Assembly: GCA_016800925.1 (NCBI GenBank) | Contig: JABCPU010000262.1 | Location: forward strand, 31,139 to 95,138 | Length of the DNA stretch: 64,000 bases | Source: Suillus spraguei | Taxonomy: Eukaryota > Basidiomycota > Agaricomycetes > Boletales > Suillaceae | Direction of reading: 5' to 3' | Shown: positions 44,702 to 56,079 of the stretch, in pieces | Position numbering within the stretch: the stretch's first letter is position 1 | Layout of the letters: each line of letters starts with the position of its first letter | Made by a program: the position numbers and the translations under genes | Notes under the pieces: model-generated | What the model saw: only the letters and a program-made list of their open reading frames with translations | Told to the model about the DNA's origin: nothing | Database searches by the model: none

Positions 44702-45768
44702 TAGTGTTGCCGTCAAAGTGAAGTGACTTCGAGGTAACTTCGCTTCACTTTGAAAATGTGAGACTTCGGTTAACTTCGTTGTTCCGAAGTCAGTCGAAGT
44801 GCCACTTCGTCCACTTCGAGAGGTGAATCGAAGTTACCATGCATATTACTTCTATGTCTGAAGCCCTTTATCCGCCTCCCATATTTATCATATATTTCAG
44901 TGTTTTAACAATAAAACACCACTGTACATCCTAAGTACGTTCAATATAGGCTTTTCGCACATTTTCTCGAACATTCGCCAAGTCAGTTTCATGATTGAAT
45001 TGAAATCTGTGAGAAAAGGTACCCTGAAAGTTCACTCTCACAGATAGCTGTACAAAACATTGTTGTCCGTTTCGAAACAAAATTTCCACTACTCATTGGG
45101 CGGCCTCACTCCAAGAGCAAGTTTTCTTCCAAGTAGTCGGTCACAGTTTCCTCCAGGCTTGCCTGCAGCACTGCGTATCCCAAGGCTCAAACTCTGGCTC
45201 ATCAGTTTCACGATTAGTAACACCAAACAGGAGGTACATCCACTATTTTGCAATAAATGAAAATAATATTTTGTAGCAAAAAGAACATATTCTCGTTGCT
45301 TTTGCTTCATCTGTCCCTTCTGAACGAGTTTTCTCATCCAGCAAAGAGACATGCGCAGGCGTGCTAACCTCTTCACCAAACGTTCTCGAAATTTTACATA
45401 TACTTAAGTTCTCTTACAAGCAAGACCAGTTGAATTGCACGTCCCATCAGGTCCCATCTTGTTGCAGAAGTAGGTTATACTATTTCAAGGCCAGTATGTA
45501 AGAATGCCATAGACGAACTCATGGTAACGAGCAAGCCTGACGAAGTTACTTAGCTGCTCGCAAATGAAAATGAGAACTAATCCTCGTCCGGGTCTTGGAT
45601 TATGCTGTAACCAGCTCTGAGCTAGATTACTAGTATATTCTCAGACTTGTCTGTGACTTCGCGAAGTGTAACGAACTGCACTTCGAATAACTTCACTGAC
45701 ATCGAAGTCTACCGAAGTGTCTCAAATTTACACTTCGATTCGCTTCAGTTCGCTTCGCGGCAACACTA
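44702..45768 (+). mobile_element. hAT-type non-autonomous element, 1067 bp
   Basis: The terminal inverted repeats TAGTGTTGCCG...CGGCAACACTA are flanked by an 8-bp duplication CTTTGGTC (44694-44701) / GTTTGGTC (45769-45776), matching 7 of 8. Both subterminal regions (44,715-44,830 and 45,650-45,755) are crowded with ACTTCG/CGAAGT hexamers, likely transposase-binding sites. Only a C-terminal scrap of transposase remains inside. Confidence 0.85.
45295..45430 (+). pseudogene. hAT transposase dimerisation-domain remnant
   Basis: The plus strand reads VAFASSVPSERVFSSSKETC followed by a segment ending ILKFSYKQ. This is the hAT C-terminal dimerisation signature (PxSSxxSERxFS...LK). No RNase H-like catalytic part could be recognised upstream, so this element depended on a transposase encoded elsewhere. 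Confidence 0.7.
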
Positions 45769-46007
45769 GTTTGGTCGATCCACTGGAACCGAGTTGAGTC
45801 TACGTAAGTCTACGAATTGTCTATGAATTGTCTATGGATTCGGCTCACTTTCCACGAAAAGAATTAGTAATGCTCCCGGATTTTCTACACATAATCTATG
45901 GTAGAGTCTACCCGCGTACTCTCAAAGTTCTGACTATGACATACATGGAATTGACGAGAGTGCAACACCCTTATCTCCCCAAGCCATTCCCGAGCGTCAT
46001 TCTTGCC

Positions 46008-47422
46008 ATGGCTTTTGCATTGCCAATCTCGCTGGATACAGCTACTATAATATCGACAGCACTGAAGTGCATTTTATATGGTGAGTAATTCAATCAGTTC
46101 GTCCATCTGGTGACCACATGGCTAGCATTTTTCAGGCTTTTCGGTCCTCATGTTTATTGGCACCATGTGGGCACTGACATACAAACGTACCGTGCGAGAT
46201 ATCAGTCGCCCAATTACTGCTGCAGCCGTCCTGCTATTGATATTGAGTACTACAGTTAGCTCCTCGCTTCCTTCAGTAAATACAATCTGCTGAAACATTT
46301 CTCCAAGCACATAATCTTGGGCATTGTTTGGACCGAATATGGTCTGGTAACTTATCGCGACACGTACTAAGGTGGGCCAGCGGCATACTTTGCAGACGTT
46401 TCTCAAACAATATATGTGGTCAAAAATTCGATATACATTCTACAAACTCTGCTTGGCGATGCGGTGGCAGTAAGCTCAGCTTTTTATCTGCGAGTTTACA
46501 TTTGCTATAAAAATACCTTTCTGGTGGCAGATTTATCGTTGTTACGTCGTTTGGCAAGCTGCCTGGGTCATCGTCCTACCAAGCATATTGTGGTGCGATG
46601 TTGCAGGTTAGGTTACCGTAATTCAGGGTGTCACATTCTCTGATATTTTCTTGAAGTCACTGGTGCTCTTGCGGTCTACAATGATTCGCGAATCAGCAGC
46701 ACCGGAGTCAGCTCCACCGAAGTGGTCATGGAGTGCATGGGAGCATTCTGTGGCTTGACACTTGCAGCAAATTTGTCGAGTTCGGGTAAGCACGCTTTTG
46801 CCTGACCACGGTTAAACCATGGTGTCATATTGTTAAAATTTCCAGGATTACTTGCGTATCGGATCTGGAAAATCGAGCGGAATGCTTCTGCCTCTCGCAC
46901 TACAAAGGTCATGACCACAAGTATAACACGGGTAATAATGGATTCTGCTGTTTTGTACACCGTAGTGCTCCTCTCTACACTAGCTGGATCCCTCTGCTCG
47001 GGTAGTGGACCTTTTATTTTGATAGACATGGTAATTACATCAACAACGCACATTATAAAAATAACTGACTTTTGATCAATTAGCTCACGCCGACCATCTC
47101 AATTACCTTCTACATGGTAATAATTCGGATCGCAATTGGTAACAAGACTCACAGTCAGATCTTGACTAGTCTGACTGCTCGAAGTAGGGCGACCAGTGAG
47201 ACAGTACGAGGAAGTGTTTCGGAGTATTCTATGAAACCTCTGCAAGTCCACGTATTTCGGTCCACGCACAGCGATGGTGCCCCGGTGTACGGGATTTGGA
47301 ACAAGAATGAATCACCGAGACAAAGAGTTTTTGGAGGGGATTTCTCCAAGCTTGGATGCATCATCAAGCTAAACTCAAAAATTGTTGGAATAGTATTAGG
47401 CGATGACCTTCGGTCTGTCTGA
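46008..47422 (+). pseudogene. Multi-pass membrane protein gene with premature stop
   Basis: A multi-exon gene of a large Agaricomycete family with about seven transmembrane helices. Exon 1 (46008-46080, ISLDTATIISTALKCILYG) ends at gtgagt; exon 2 starts at 46136 (FSVLMFIGTMWALTYKR...AAAVLLLILST). Later exons hold GLVTYRDTY, a TAA stop at 46368-46370 within the GGPAAYFADVSQ motif region, YVVKNSIYILQTLLGDAV, YRCYVVWQAAWVIVLPSILW, then LLAYRIWKIERNASASRTTK and a long hydrophilic C-terminal tail to TGA 47422. The family function is not known to me. The stop indicates a pseudogene unless it is a sequencing error or is avoided by splicing. A partial inverted copy lies at 55,845-56,035. Confidence 0.65.
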
Positions 47423-47454
47423 ATGTTCCAGCGAATAAGAATTACTGATACGAT

Positions 47455-49639
47455 ATTTGAATTGAATATGTCTTTCGATAGTTACTATACGCCGTTCACT
47501 TTTGAACGTGGGAGTCGGGGGACCTATTGTACTCTCGGAATCCCGAACTGTGTCAGTGCAGTACCCTCCCCGTGACGACCTTACAACCGGCCACTTTCAT
47601 GGATATTAACCAAGTCACACGCGAAACAAGCTTGTTACACGATTGTTTCACCTGCCAAACATTACACGTGTTGGGACGTTGAAGTAGCAACAGAAGAGTT
47701 CTCAGTCGTTCCAACTCAAAGTGAGGTTTTCATTAGCTTCAACATGACGAAGGTCCTCAGTCTTCTTCCTCTAGTCCTCGTCATATTCGCAATCCTCGCA
47801 GGGCGAGCCGAGAACGCACAAGTTGTTCTTGGTAGGACTGGTGATGTTCAAAGTGGTCCCTTCCATATGCGGATGCCGTAGAAGCACCATCGATAGGGCC
47901 GAGGATAAAGTCCAGTGGATTGAAGACGGGAAGCAATTCATCAAGAAACACGGTCTAACCTGTAAGTCCATATCCAATTGATCCGGTTTACCCTCACAAA
48001 ATAAACACCAGACGAGCTGGTTCAACACCCTCGATTTGTGGACCACAATCTCAGGGTTACGGAGCCCAAACTATGCGACACTTCGGTGCAACAGTACTCC
48101 GGCTACCTCGATATCACCGATGACAAGCATCTGTTCTTCTGTTGGTGATGCCATATTTTGTCTTCTGTTATGCTGAATTATGATTTTTGTTTGGTCTTAG
48201 GTTCTTTGAGTCGCGTAGCTCTCCGGAATATGCGCCCCTTGTGTTGTGGCTTAACGGTGGCCCGGGAGGTAGCTCGTCTGTTGGCCTTTTGTTCGAGGTT
48301 GGACCTTGTAGTATTGCTGATGAGGGCGCTGGCACGACGTTTAACTCGCATAGCTGGAATGCCCATGCGAACATCATCTTCCTTGATCAGCCTGTTAATG
48401 TTGGGTATTCGTACTCTGATGATGATGGCAGTACCGTCGACTCTAGCCCTGTTGCTGGGAAGGATGTATATGCTTTCATGCAACTCTTCCTCACCGCTTC
48501 CCAAAATACGCCACTCAACCTTTCCACATCGCTACAAAAGAGTTATGGCCGGTACCTATGGTCCGAACATTGCGAACGTCATCTACACCCAGAATCAACA
48601 GCTTCGTCTTTCGCCTGACGCTGATATCGTAAAGATCAAGCTTGCCTCTATCATGTTAGGCAATGGGATGACCGATAACTACGTTCAAATGGCGTCGATA
48701 CCTGATTATCTCTGCCAAGGACCATACCCGATCAATGACCCCGATGGCACACAATGGGCTGACTTGAGGACCAGAGTGCTGCGTTGTCAAAACATGATCA
48801 AAGTTTGTCGCGGATTAAACACTCGTTTGACCTGCGGAAATGCTGCGTGGTATTGCTACCAGCTTTATGATCCCATCTATGTATGTTCTGCTGTCACGAA
48901 ATCTAATCGCACCTGAACTCGCCCTTCAGAACCGGTCTCAACCCTTTTGATGTGCGTGTCACATGCAACCGTGAGATAGACGGCCCTCTATGCTACCGTC
49001 AGATAGTTTGGGTCGAGACTTATTGAACAATCCTGAAGTCAAAGCTGCTCTTGGTGTGAATCCGCAGCGCAGATTCGAGTCCTGCAACATGGCTGTCAAT
49101 CAGGCGTTCATGCTTCAGGGTGATTCTATGCACGATACGCCACTGTTACTGACGGATATGGTTAACCAGTGGTGTCAGGCTGCTGATCTACGCTGGTAAC
49201 ACGGTGAGCTACACCTTTTTATCGTACCAGCGCATTTCTAACGCCATTCTTAGATGCGGTGTGCAATTACATGGTACGTGTGTCATCCTTTGGGTTTGTT
49301 TGTCACGAGCTCAGGTATATTCAGGGCAACGAACGTTGGGTGGAACAATTGAACAGTATCTTCTTTGACGAGTTTTCTACGGCCAGCACTAAGGAGTGGA
49401 TAACGATGAGTTCTGGAAAGGTCGCGGGGACTGTCCGATCTGCCGGTGATTTGGCGCTGGAAAATATCGCTTTTGTGACTGTTCATGAATCTGGGTGAGG
49501 AAATCCATACCTTCTGTTGTGTTTCGATGATTAACTACTGTTCAGGCACATGGTTGGTACGACCAACCTGAGGCCGCCTTGGTGAGTGACGGATACCAAG
49601 TATCCAGGCCCATTTCGCTCATACGTACACAGGACTTGA
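47455..49639 (+). repeat. Carboxypeptidase duplication, left arm of an inverted pair
   Basis: Promoter and gene from about 47,455 (ATGTCTTTCGATAGTTACTA) to the last exon match 56,140-58,255 in inverted orientation. From about 47,545 the sequence also matches 50,490-52,630 in direct orientation. The upstream CGTGACGACCTTACAACCGG and the 5' untranslated segment are included in all three. Confidence 0.85.
47744..49639 (+). pseudogene. Serine carboxypeptidase (S10), copy 1
   Basis: ATG 47744 opens a hydrophobic signal peptide (MTKVLSLLPLVLVIFAILAG) and a propeptide. A deletion frameshifts exon 1 near 47,875. The oxyanion motif is GGPGGSSS instead of GGPGCSSS. The nucleophile region is frameshifted and altered (KSYGRYLW). 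Later exons keep NYVQMASIPDYLCQGPY, the NNPEVKAALGVNPQRRFESC region and GNERWVEQLNSIFFDE. The last exon begins GHMVG but lost one base, so the conserved YDQPEAAL is out of frame. S10 enzymes are secreted or vacuolar exopeptidases that remove C-terminal residues at acidic pH. This copy is clearly inactive. Confidence 0.85.
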
Positions 49640-49701
49640 TGATGAGGTGGATCATGGAGTCCCGCTCACGTTCACCTGATGCGCCTTAGATAATGAGCCT
49701 T

Positions 49702-49860
49702 ACTTGTCGCACTTGTGAGCACCTGACACTAGAGCTCTGATTGGACCGTTAGGAAACCTTCTCACTGCACCGCCATGTCACGTATGACGAATGTTCGTCT
49801 AGAACGTCATCGAGTCAATTGAACCTGCTCCTCATGTTCGGCCGTGAGAATCAACCCTGT
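49702..49860 (+). repeat. Dispersed repeat, copy 2 (unsplit)
   Basis: ACTTGTGAGCACCTGACACT to GAATCAACCCTGTATTCAAC follows the carboxypeptidase copy and is repeated after copy 2 of the gene. The first 130 bp also occur at 11.6 kb, far from any carboxypeptidase gene. Confidence 0.75.
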
Positions 49861-50490
49861 ATTCAACATATACAACCATCGAAGGTGTTATGCAGCCTAG
49901 CATGGCGCGCGTTCGCCATAACTATAAACAAAAGCGGCTATATGTGTTTTGCGGATTCTGGCCTATCGATATGCAGATAGCTGTAAAACAATAGAGCTGA
50001 TTTTTCGCGTGATAACACGAAAGCTAGTAGCTACACATAGATTGCTTTCTACTACGTAGAATGATGTCTATGTGGCGAATCAACTTCTCGGGTTTTTTCC
50101 CACCCTTCTTGCTTCGTACTATCATGTAGCACTCACAAGTACTCGACTACCACTGCCACCCGCCCACCACTCTCCTTTTACCAGCCAAGCGTCTCGTTCA
50201 CAATTTTGAAAAAAGAAACATAATACTACCAAACTCGACGCATCTTTCATCTCTGTTAGAATCCTTAGATTCGGGGCCGTGAGCTGCTATGGCCCACCCA
50301 CTCATCACGGCTCATCATGGACTATCTTACATGTTTCGAAACGATGTTTCGGGTCCCGAAACCCTTCGGGTTCGAGCCCAAAAAGCTTCATATACCTTTG
50401 TCAATCTCTGTAAAATCAGCTGTTTTGTTAAAACAATAGAGCTGATTTTTTCGCATGATAACACGAAAGCTAGTAGCTACACATAGAGTG
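49861..50490. other. Intergenic spacer with a 55-bp direct repeat
   Basis: A 55-bp segment (AAAACAATAGAGCTGATTTT... to CTACACATAG) occurs at about 49,986-50,040 and again at 50,432-50,487. Between them lie hairpin-prone sequences such as ATGTTTCGAAACGATGTTTCG. No gene is recognised. The second repeat abuts the start of the direct carboxypeptidase duplication and may mark a recombination point. Confidence 0.55.
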
Positions 50491-50670
50491 TAGTTGTCCC
50501 CTCCCCGTGACGACCTTACAACCGGCCGCTTTCATGGGATCACAAGTTACACGCGAAACAAGCTTGTTACACGATTGTTTATCCCACCTGCCAAACATTA
50601 CACGTGTTGGAACGTTGAAGTAGTAAACAGAAGAGTTCCAACTCAAAGTGAGGCTTTCATTAGCTTCAAC

Positions 50671-52576
50671 ATGACGAAGGTCCTCAGTCTTCTTCCTCTA
50701 GTCCTCATCATACTCGCAATCCTCGCAGGGCGAGCCGAGAACGCACAAGTTGTTCTTGGTAGGACTGGTAATGTTTCAAAGTGGTCCCTTCCATATGCGG
50801 GACGCCGTAGAAGGCATCATCGAGAAGGGCGAGGATAAAGTCCAGTGGATTGAAGACGGGAAGCAGTTCATCAAGAAACACGGTCTAACCTGTAAGTCCA
50901 TATCCAATTGATCCGGTTTACCCTCACAGAAATAAACACCAGACGAGCTGGTTCAGCACCCTCGATTTGTGGACCACAAGCTCAGGGTTACGGAGCCCAA
51001 ACTATGCGACCCTTCCGTGCAACAGTACTCCGGCTACCTCGATATCACCGATGACAAGCATCTGTTCTTCTGGTTGGTGATGCCATATTTTGTCTTTTGA
51101 CATTCTGAATTATGATTTTTGGTTGGTCTTAGGTTCTTTGAGTCGCGTAGCTCTCCCGGAATACGCGCCCCTTATGTTGTGGCTTAATGGTGGCCCGGGA
51201 TGTAGCTCGTCTGTTGGCCTTTTGTTCGAGGTTGGACTGTAGTATTGTTGGTGAGGGGGCTGGCACGCTGTTTAACCCGCATAGCTGGAATGCCTATGCG
51301 AACATCATCTTCCTTGATCAGCCTGTTAATGTTGGGTATTCATACTCTGATGATGATAGCGGTGCCGTCGACTCTAGCCCTGTTGCTGGGAAGGATGTCT
51401 ATGCTTTCATGCAACTCTTCTTCAGCCGTCTTCCCCAAATACGCCACTCAACCTTTCCATATCGCTGCACAGAGTTATGGCGGTATCTATGGTCCGAACA
51501 TTGCGAATGTCATCTACACCCAGAATCAACAGCTTCGTCTTTCGCCCGACGCTACTATCGTAAAGATCAACCTTGCCTCTATCATGTTAGGCAATGGGAT
51601 GACCGAAAACTACGTTCAAATGGCATCGATACCTGATTATCTCTGCCAAGGACCGTACCCGATCTATGACCCAAATGGCGCACAATGCGCTGACTTGAGG
51701 GCCAGAGTGCTGCATTGTCAAAAACCTAATCAAAGTTTGTCGCGAATCAAACACTCGTTGGACCTGCGCAAATGCTGTGTCGTATTGCTTCAGGCTTTAC
51801 AATCCCATCCAACGTATGTTCCACTGTTACGAGATCTAATCACACCTGAACTCGCCCTTCAGAATCTGGTCTCAACCCTTATGATGCGCGTGTCAAATGC
51901 AACCGTAAGATAGACGGCCCTCTATGCTACCGTCAGATAGTTTGGGTCGAGACTTACTTGAACAATCCTAAAGTCAAAGCTGCTCTTGGTGTGAATCCGC
52001 AGCGCAAATTCGAGTCCTGTAACATGGCTGTCAATTGGGCGTTCATGCTTCAGGGTGATCCTATGCACGATACGCCACTGTTACTGACGGATATGGTCAA
52101 CAATGGTGTCAGGCTGCTGATCTACGCTGGTAACACAGGTGAGGTTAAACCTTTTTATCATACCAGCGCATTTCTGACGCCATTCTTAGATATGATGTGC
52201 AATTACATGGCACGTGTGCCATCCTTTGGGTTTGTTTGTTACGAGCTCAGGTATATTTCAGGGCAACGAACGTTGGGTGGAACAACTGCACAGTATCTTC
52301 TTTGACGAGTTCTCTACGGCCAGCACTAAGGAGTGGATAACGATGAGTTCTGGAAAGGTCGCGGGGACTGTCCGATCTGCCGGTGGATTTGGTGCTGGAA
52401 ATATCGCTTTTGTGACTGTTTACGAATCTGGGTGAGGAAATCCATACCTTCTGTTGTGTTTCGATGATTAACTACTGTTCAGGCACATGGTTGGTTACGA
52501 CCAACCTGAGGCCGCCTTGGTGAGTGCCGGATACCAAGTATCCAGGTCCATTCGCTCATACGTACACAGGACATGA
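50671..52576 (+). pseudogene. Serine carboxypeptidase (S10), copy 2
   Basis: ATG 50671, with signal peptide and propeptide as in copy 1. One extra T near 50,778 frameshifts exon 1. It keeps [16 protein letters not shown], the nucleophile region [20 protein letters not shown] (Ser present; the usual ES dipeptide is QS), LLIYAGNTDMMCNYMGNERW across introns near 52,139-52,193 and 52,209-52,259 (Asp region; the usual GD is GN), and GHMVGYDQPEAAL with the catalytic His in the last exon, ending at TGA 52576. The last intron is about 52,433-52,482. It is the least damaged plus-strand copy but still broken in exon 1. Confidence 0.85.
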
Positions 52577-52639
52577 TGATGAGGTGGATCATGGATCTCC
52601 CGCTCACGTTCATCTGATGCGCCTTGTAATATTAGATAA

Positions 52640-52815
52640 TGAGCCTTACTTATAGCACTTGTGAGCACCTGACATTAGAGCTTTCATTGGACCGTTTGAC
52701 AACCTTCTCACTGCACCGCCATGTCACGTATAATGAATGTTCATCTAGAACGTCATTTCAATTGAACCTGCTCCTCATGTTCCGGCCATGAGAATCAACC
52801 CCTGTATTCAACATG
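52640..52815 (+). repeat. Dispersed repeat, copy 3 (unsplit)
   Basis: The same segment as at 49,702-49,860, starting AGCACTTGTGAGCACCTGAC. It contains the uninterrupted CTGCACCGCCATGTCACG that documents the empty insertion site of the element at 11681-12633. Confidence 0.75.
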
Positions 52816-53583
52816 TACAACCCTCGAGGGATCTTCGATAAACCTTCGAGGATACGCTCAAGTCCTAAAAGAAAGTTGGTGCCATGTTTACAAACCAAAT
52901 TTAGTTGTGAAACGTCCTGTCTGATCAATCCCAGATGCTGTGGGCGGCTTCAAAGTCAATACAATATATATCTTTTGAACACATGACATAGCCGCATAAT
53001 CTCCATTCCCAATGCTCACACATCGGTGGTTTGTAAAGCCTTTTTGAAGGTAACTACTGACTATTGACATTTTTCAGTACTAATCATCTATATATTGTAA
53101 GGACGGAGCGATTTTCAAATTTCGTATCGGTGCACGCTCCACTAGAGCTCCTTTCCGAATTGGAAGGAGCAGGCTCAGTACTCCACTTCAGGTCGCTTTG
53201 CTGACGTGTTCCGTCGACTGCAACGTCTGTGGGACTCACGGCGTCGTGGCTACACGTTGGCGCTACAGCAGGTCTGACTCATCTAACCAGAATTGGTCCA
53301 TGAAGATCGCTTCCCATGAGCAGGTTGGATAGTGCTACGGAGTGCTTCGTAGCATCCCGTAGTGAATTACGTTTTCCTGGTGCCATACTGCTGTAAAGAG
53401 ATCTGAGAGACCGTCCGCGACCCCTTTGTTTAGATCATCATGACACAGAGTTTGAATATCTCTCATTCCGTGAATCTAATCATTGCGATGGCGTCCAGCT
53501 GCTCCTTCCAATTGGTTACTGCTGCAAATAAACAAAGGCTGTCCTGAGGCAGGGGAAGCGCTTGTATAGTATATACATCACGC
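52816..53583. other. Intergenic, no gene seen
   Basis: Only frames up to 60 codons are present (52888-53070, minus) and no repeats from elsewhere in the window were recognised. Confidence 0.4.
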
Positions 53584-53870
53584 TTATTCTATATCAGAGC
53601 ACATGATCTTGGTGAGTGATTCACCAGTTTCTCCGTGCCATACGATGACCTCTCTGCCTTCATTACCGCTTGCTATCAACTGTTCAAATCTCACGATACT
53701 GCCTCCCCCTTCTTCTTCAACAAGGCACCTCTTTCCAAGTCCCACAGACGAAGTATCTTCTCATCCGATGCCGTAACCATCTGCCGAGAATGAGCTCCAG
53801 CATTGTACTGGAGGTTGAAGGGTTTGGATGCTACTGAGGTGGACTTTGGAGGGATTGTGGGTGTCTTGCT
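53584..53870 (-). pseudogene. WD40-repeat protein fragment
   Basis: On the minus strand, AHSRQMVTASDEKILRLWDL is a WD40 blade signature. After a frameshift it is followed by LIASGNEGREVIVWHGETGE and a stop at 53584-53586. WD40 propellers are protein-interaction scaffolds. Only about one and a half blades remain and no start or upstream exons were found, so this is a gene fragment, possibly carried here by a transposon. Confidence 0.55.
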
Positions 53871-54454
53871 CTAAGCTGCAGAGGTGCGTGTTTTATGTGT
53901 TTTATACTGCTTCACTGCATCAACCTGCCTTGTTTCCATAGATGCCCAGGCACGAGCCCTCTGTCACCATAGCGTCAGTTCACCTGTCTTGCTATCCATA
54001 TTTTTACACCGCTCTCATGCATATCGGTCACGATTTCTGTTGGATGAGTAGATCACCATCGATACCCACCGACTCCCATTGTTAATTGTTAGCACCGTGT
54101 CCTAACTCTCGACATCCGTATCCCTTGCTCATTCATTTCAAACGAGCACTTCACACCACCTCTGCATGACTCATTCAATGACTTGTTCGTGTTGTATTGA
54201 CTCATCATACTCGCATTGTATCTACATACTCATAGCCTTGCACATGCTTTCAAAGCGTTGCACAGGTCCTCTCTGCATTCGTTTGTGCTTGCCTGCACTC
54301 ACCCGCATTCCTTCATGCTTGCCTAGGTGCCTACGACATATATAGCGAAAGATATGCGAGAACCACATGTACTAAATGAGGTAGTATAGTACTGTGAGCA
54401 TTCAGACCATTGGATGGTTTCTGATCCAGTTGCAAGTCTGAAAGGTGCAACAAA
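53871..54454. other. Intergenic, no gene seen
   Basis: AC/TC-rich sequence with many short TTCA/CATGC-type imperfect repeats near 54,200-54,330. No gene or RNA is recognised. Confidence 0.35.
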
Positions 54455-55072
54455 TCAGGGCGGCTTTAGCATATTATTAGCTTGGTTATGAATGCCAATA
54501 CCAGATGAAATACCCACCAACAATGAATATGGAGGCAATTCAAGATCATTCAAGTACTCGCTGGGGATGAGGAGATGAGACAGCCGTCTCGACCTGATCT
54601 TGATCAGAGACCAAACCATTGGGATCGGACGCTTCAACTGCAAATTTCCCCAGAAACTCAACATGACCATAAACTCCACCGCCCACACAAATGAAGCACA
54701 AATGTACACTACAGATTTTTTCAGAAGATCTATGTTGTGCATGATATTAGTTGGCGTTCCTGTGACTGCAGCTGCGAACTTACCTAACATACCCTCCGCC
54801 TTCTCATTGTCATAATACCATACGACTTCTATCCACAATGCACAGAAAGCCCAGCATAACACGCCGAGGCTGCGTGAATCCTTTATACAAATACTGCGGG
54901 TAATTGGGATTCGTACTAGGATAACAGCTAAGAGCCAGGTTATTGCCATACAGACAATAGTGGCCACTCCAGTCCAGGAGGCATATGATTCCGGGATGAA
55001 GTTGGTTATTGAGAGGATAACGATGAACCACACGACGGAAAGTTTCGATAGACATGATATACGTCTTGGCAT
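54455..55072 (-). CDS. Membrane protein, 205 aa, family unknown
   Basis: An uninterrupted frame from ATG at 55072. Hydrophobic segments lie at about residues 10-26 (LSVVWFIVILSITNFI), 33-55 (WTGVATIVCMAITWLLAVIL), 70-88 (LGVLCWAFCALWIEVVWYY) and 120-142 (SVVYICASFVWAVEFMVML), so probably four helices, followed by a basic stretch (KIRSRRLSHLL) and a polar tail. I recognise no domain. Minus-strand sequence just upstream (55,217-55,080) is also open in another frame and could be an earlier exon. It is the longest intact non-transposon frame in the 50-58 kb region and a candidate real gene. Confidence 0.5.
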   Translation of the reverse strand: MPRRISCLSKLSVVWFIVILSITNFIPESYASWTGVATIVCMAITWLLAVILVRIPITRSICIKDSRSLGVLCWAFCALWIEVVWYYDNEKAEGMLGKFAAAVTGTPTNIMHNIDLLKKSVVYICASFVWAVEFMVMLSFWGNLQLKRPIPMVWSLIKIRSRRLSHLLIPSEYLNDLELPPYSLLVGISSGIGIHNQANNMLKPP

Positions 55073-55844
55073 TGTGGTGGTTGCAGGTCAGGAAAGATTT
55101 AGATAGGGGTAAAGTAGTCATCATCGAGAACTTAGTAGTACTTATAACGGCATATACAGTGATCCCATGGTCCTTTGTACACGACCAAGTGACCGGTAGC
55201 TTCTTATGGATACACATTTATTACTGCGCGTTCCCTGGCCTGCGCGCTGCCCATTTTGGTGACCCATATGTGCACATTCAATATTTGCGCGTTCCGCAGC
55301 TTGCTCGGTGCGCGTTTCTGTCAAGTGAGAGCTAGCGCATTTTCGTAGCTTCCGCGTTTACTACTTAGTGGAACTCCTGCTGGCAACTTTGAGTCCAAGA
55401 AAACTATGAATAATCAACTTGGTTATGAATTACAGTCAGGCTGTAATATCAGTGTTTATCTTATAACGGGTATGGCTAGTACTGTAAGAAAGTTTAGGGT
55501 CCTCACATAAGCTGTCTTTTGAGTCGTCTCTACCGAAGGTCCATGGGCAATCACCAATGCACTCAGAGCTAGTCTTTGTAATTTCTCATAGTCATCTATG
55601 ACATGATCATTGTGCAGGTATGACAAATATGGGCGAAGATAAACCCATCTGGGTAGCTGAAGATCTGTTTGCAGGCGAAGAAGAGGATAGATTCTGTACA
55701 AATGATCGTTCAGTCTTATGAAAATAATTCAGATGAATACACGTACCCTCAGGATAAAAATTGTAAGTATGACCATGCAGTTTCAGAAAGCTGCATAACT
55801 TATCCGTCTCCGAAGGCTGTTGAAATCGAAAGCCATCGAACCTC

Positions 55845-56035
55845 GCATGTGGTCACCAGATGGACGAACTGCTTGAAATGATCACCATATAAAATGCACT
55901 CCAATGCTGTCGATATTATAGTAGCTGTATCCAGCGAGATTGGCAGTGCAAAAGCCATGGCAAGAATGACGCTCGGGAATGGCTTGGAGAGATATAAGGG
56001 TGTTGCACTCTTGTCAATTCCATGTATGTCATAGT
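55845..56035 (-). repeat. Partial inverted copy of the membrane-protein gene 5' end
   Basis: The reverse complement of 45,925-46,120 (ATGACATACATGGAATTGAC to GGTGACCACATG). It covers exon 1 and the start of intron 1 of the gene at 46,008 and then diverges. Together with the inverted carboxypeptidase copy it shows that the rearrangement moved pieces of both neighbours. Confidence 0.75.
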
Positions 56036-56079
56036 TCTACTAGAATTAAATACTAGGGACTAAGACACCAGATCGGCAT

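Noticed and set aside
55142..55324. Short Arg/Gln-rich frame near the GCGCGT-containing stretch
   Set aside because: Overlaps other frames in a GC-richer patch and has no family features.
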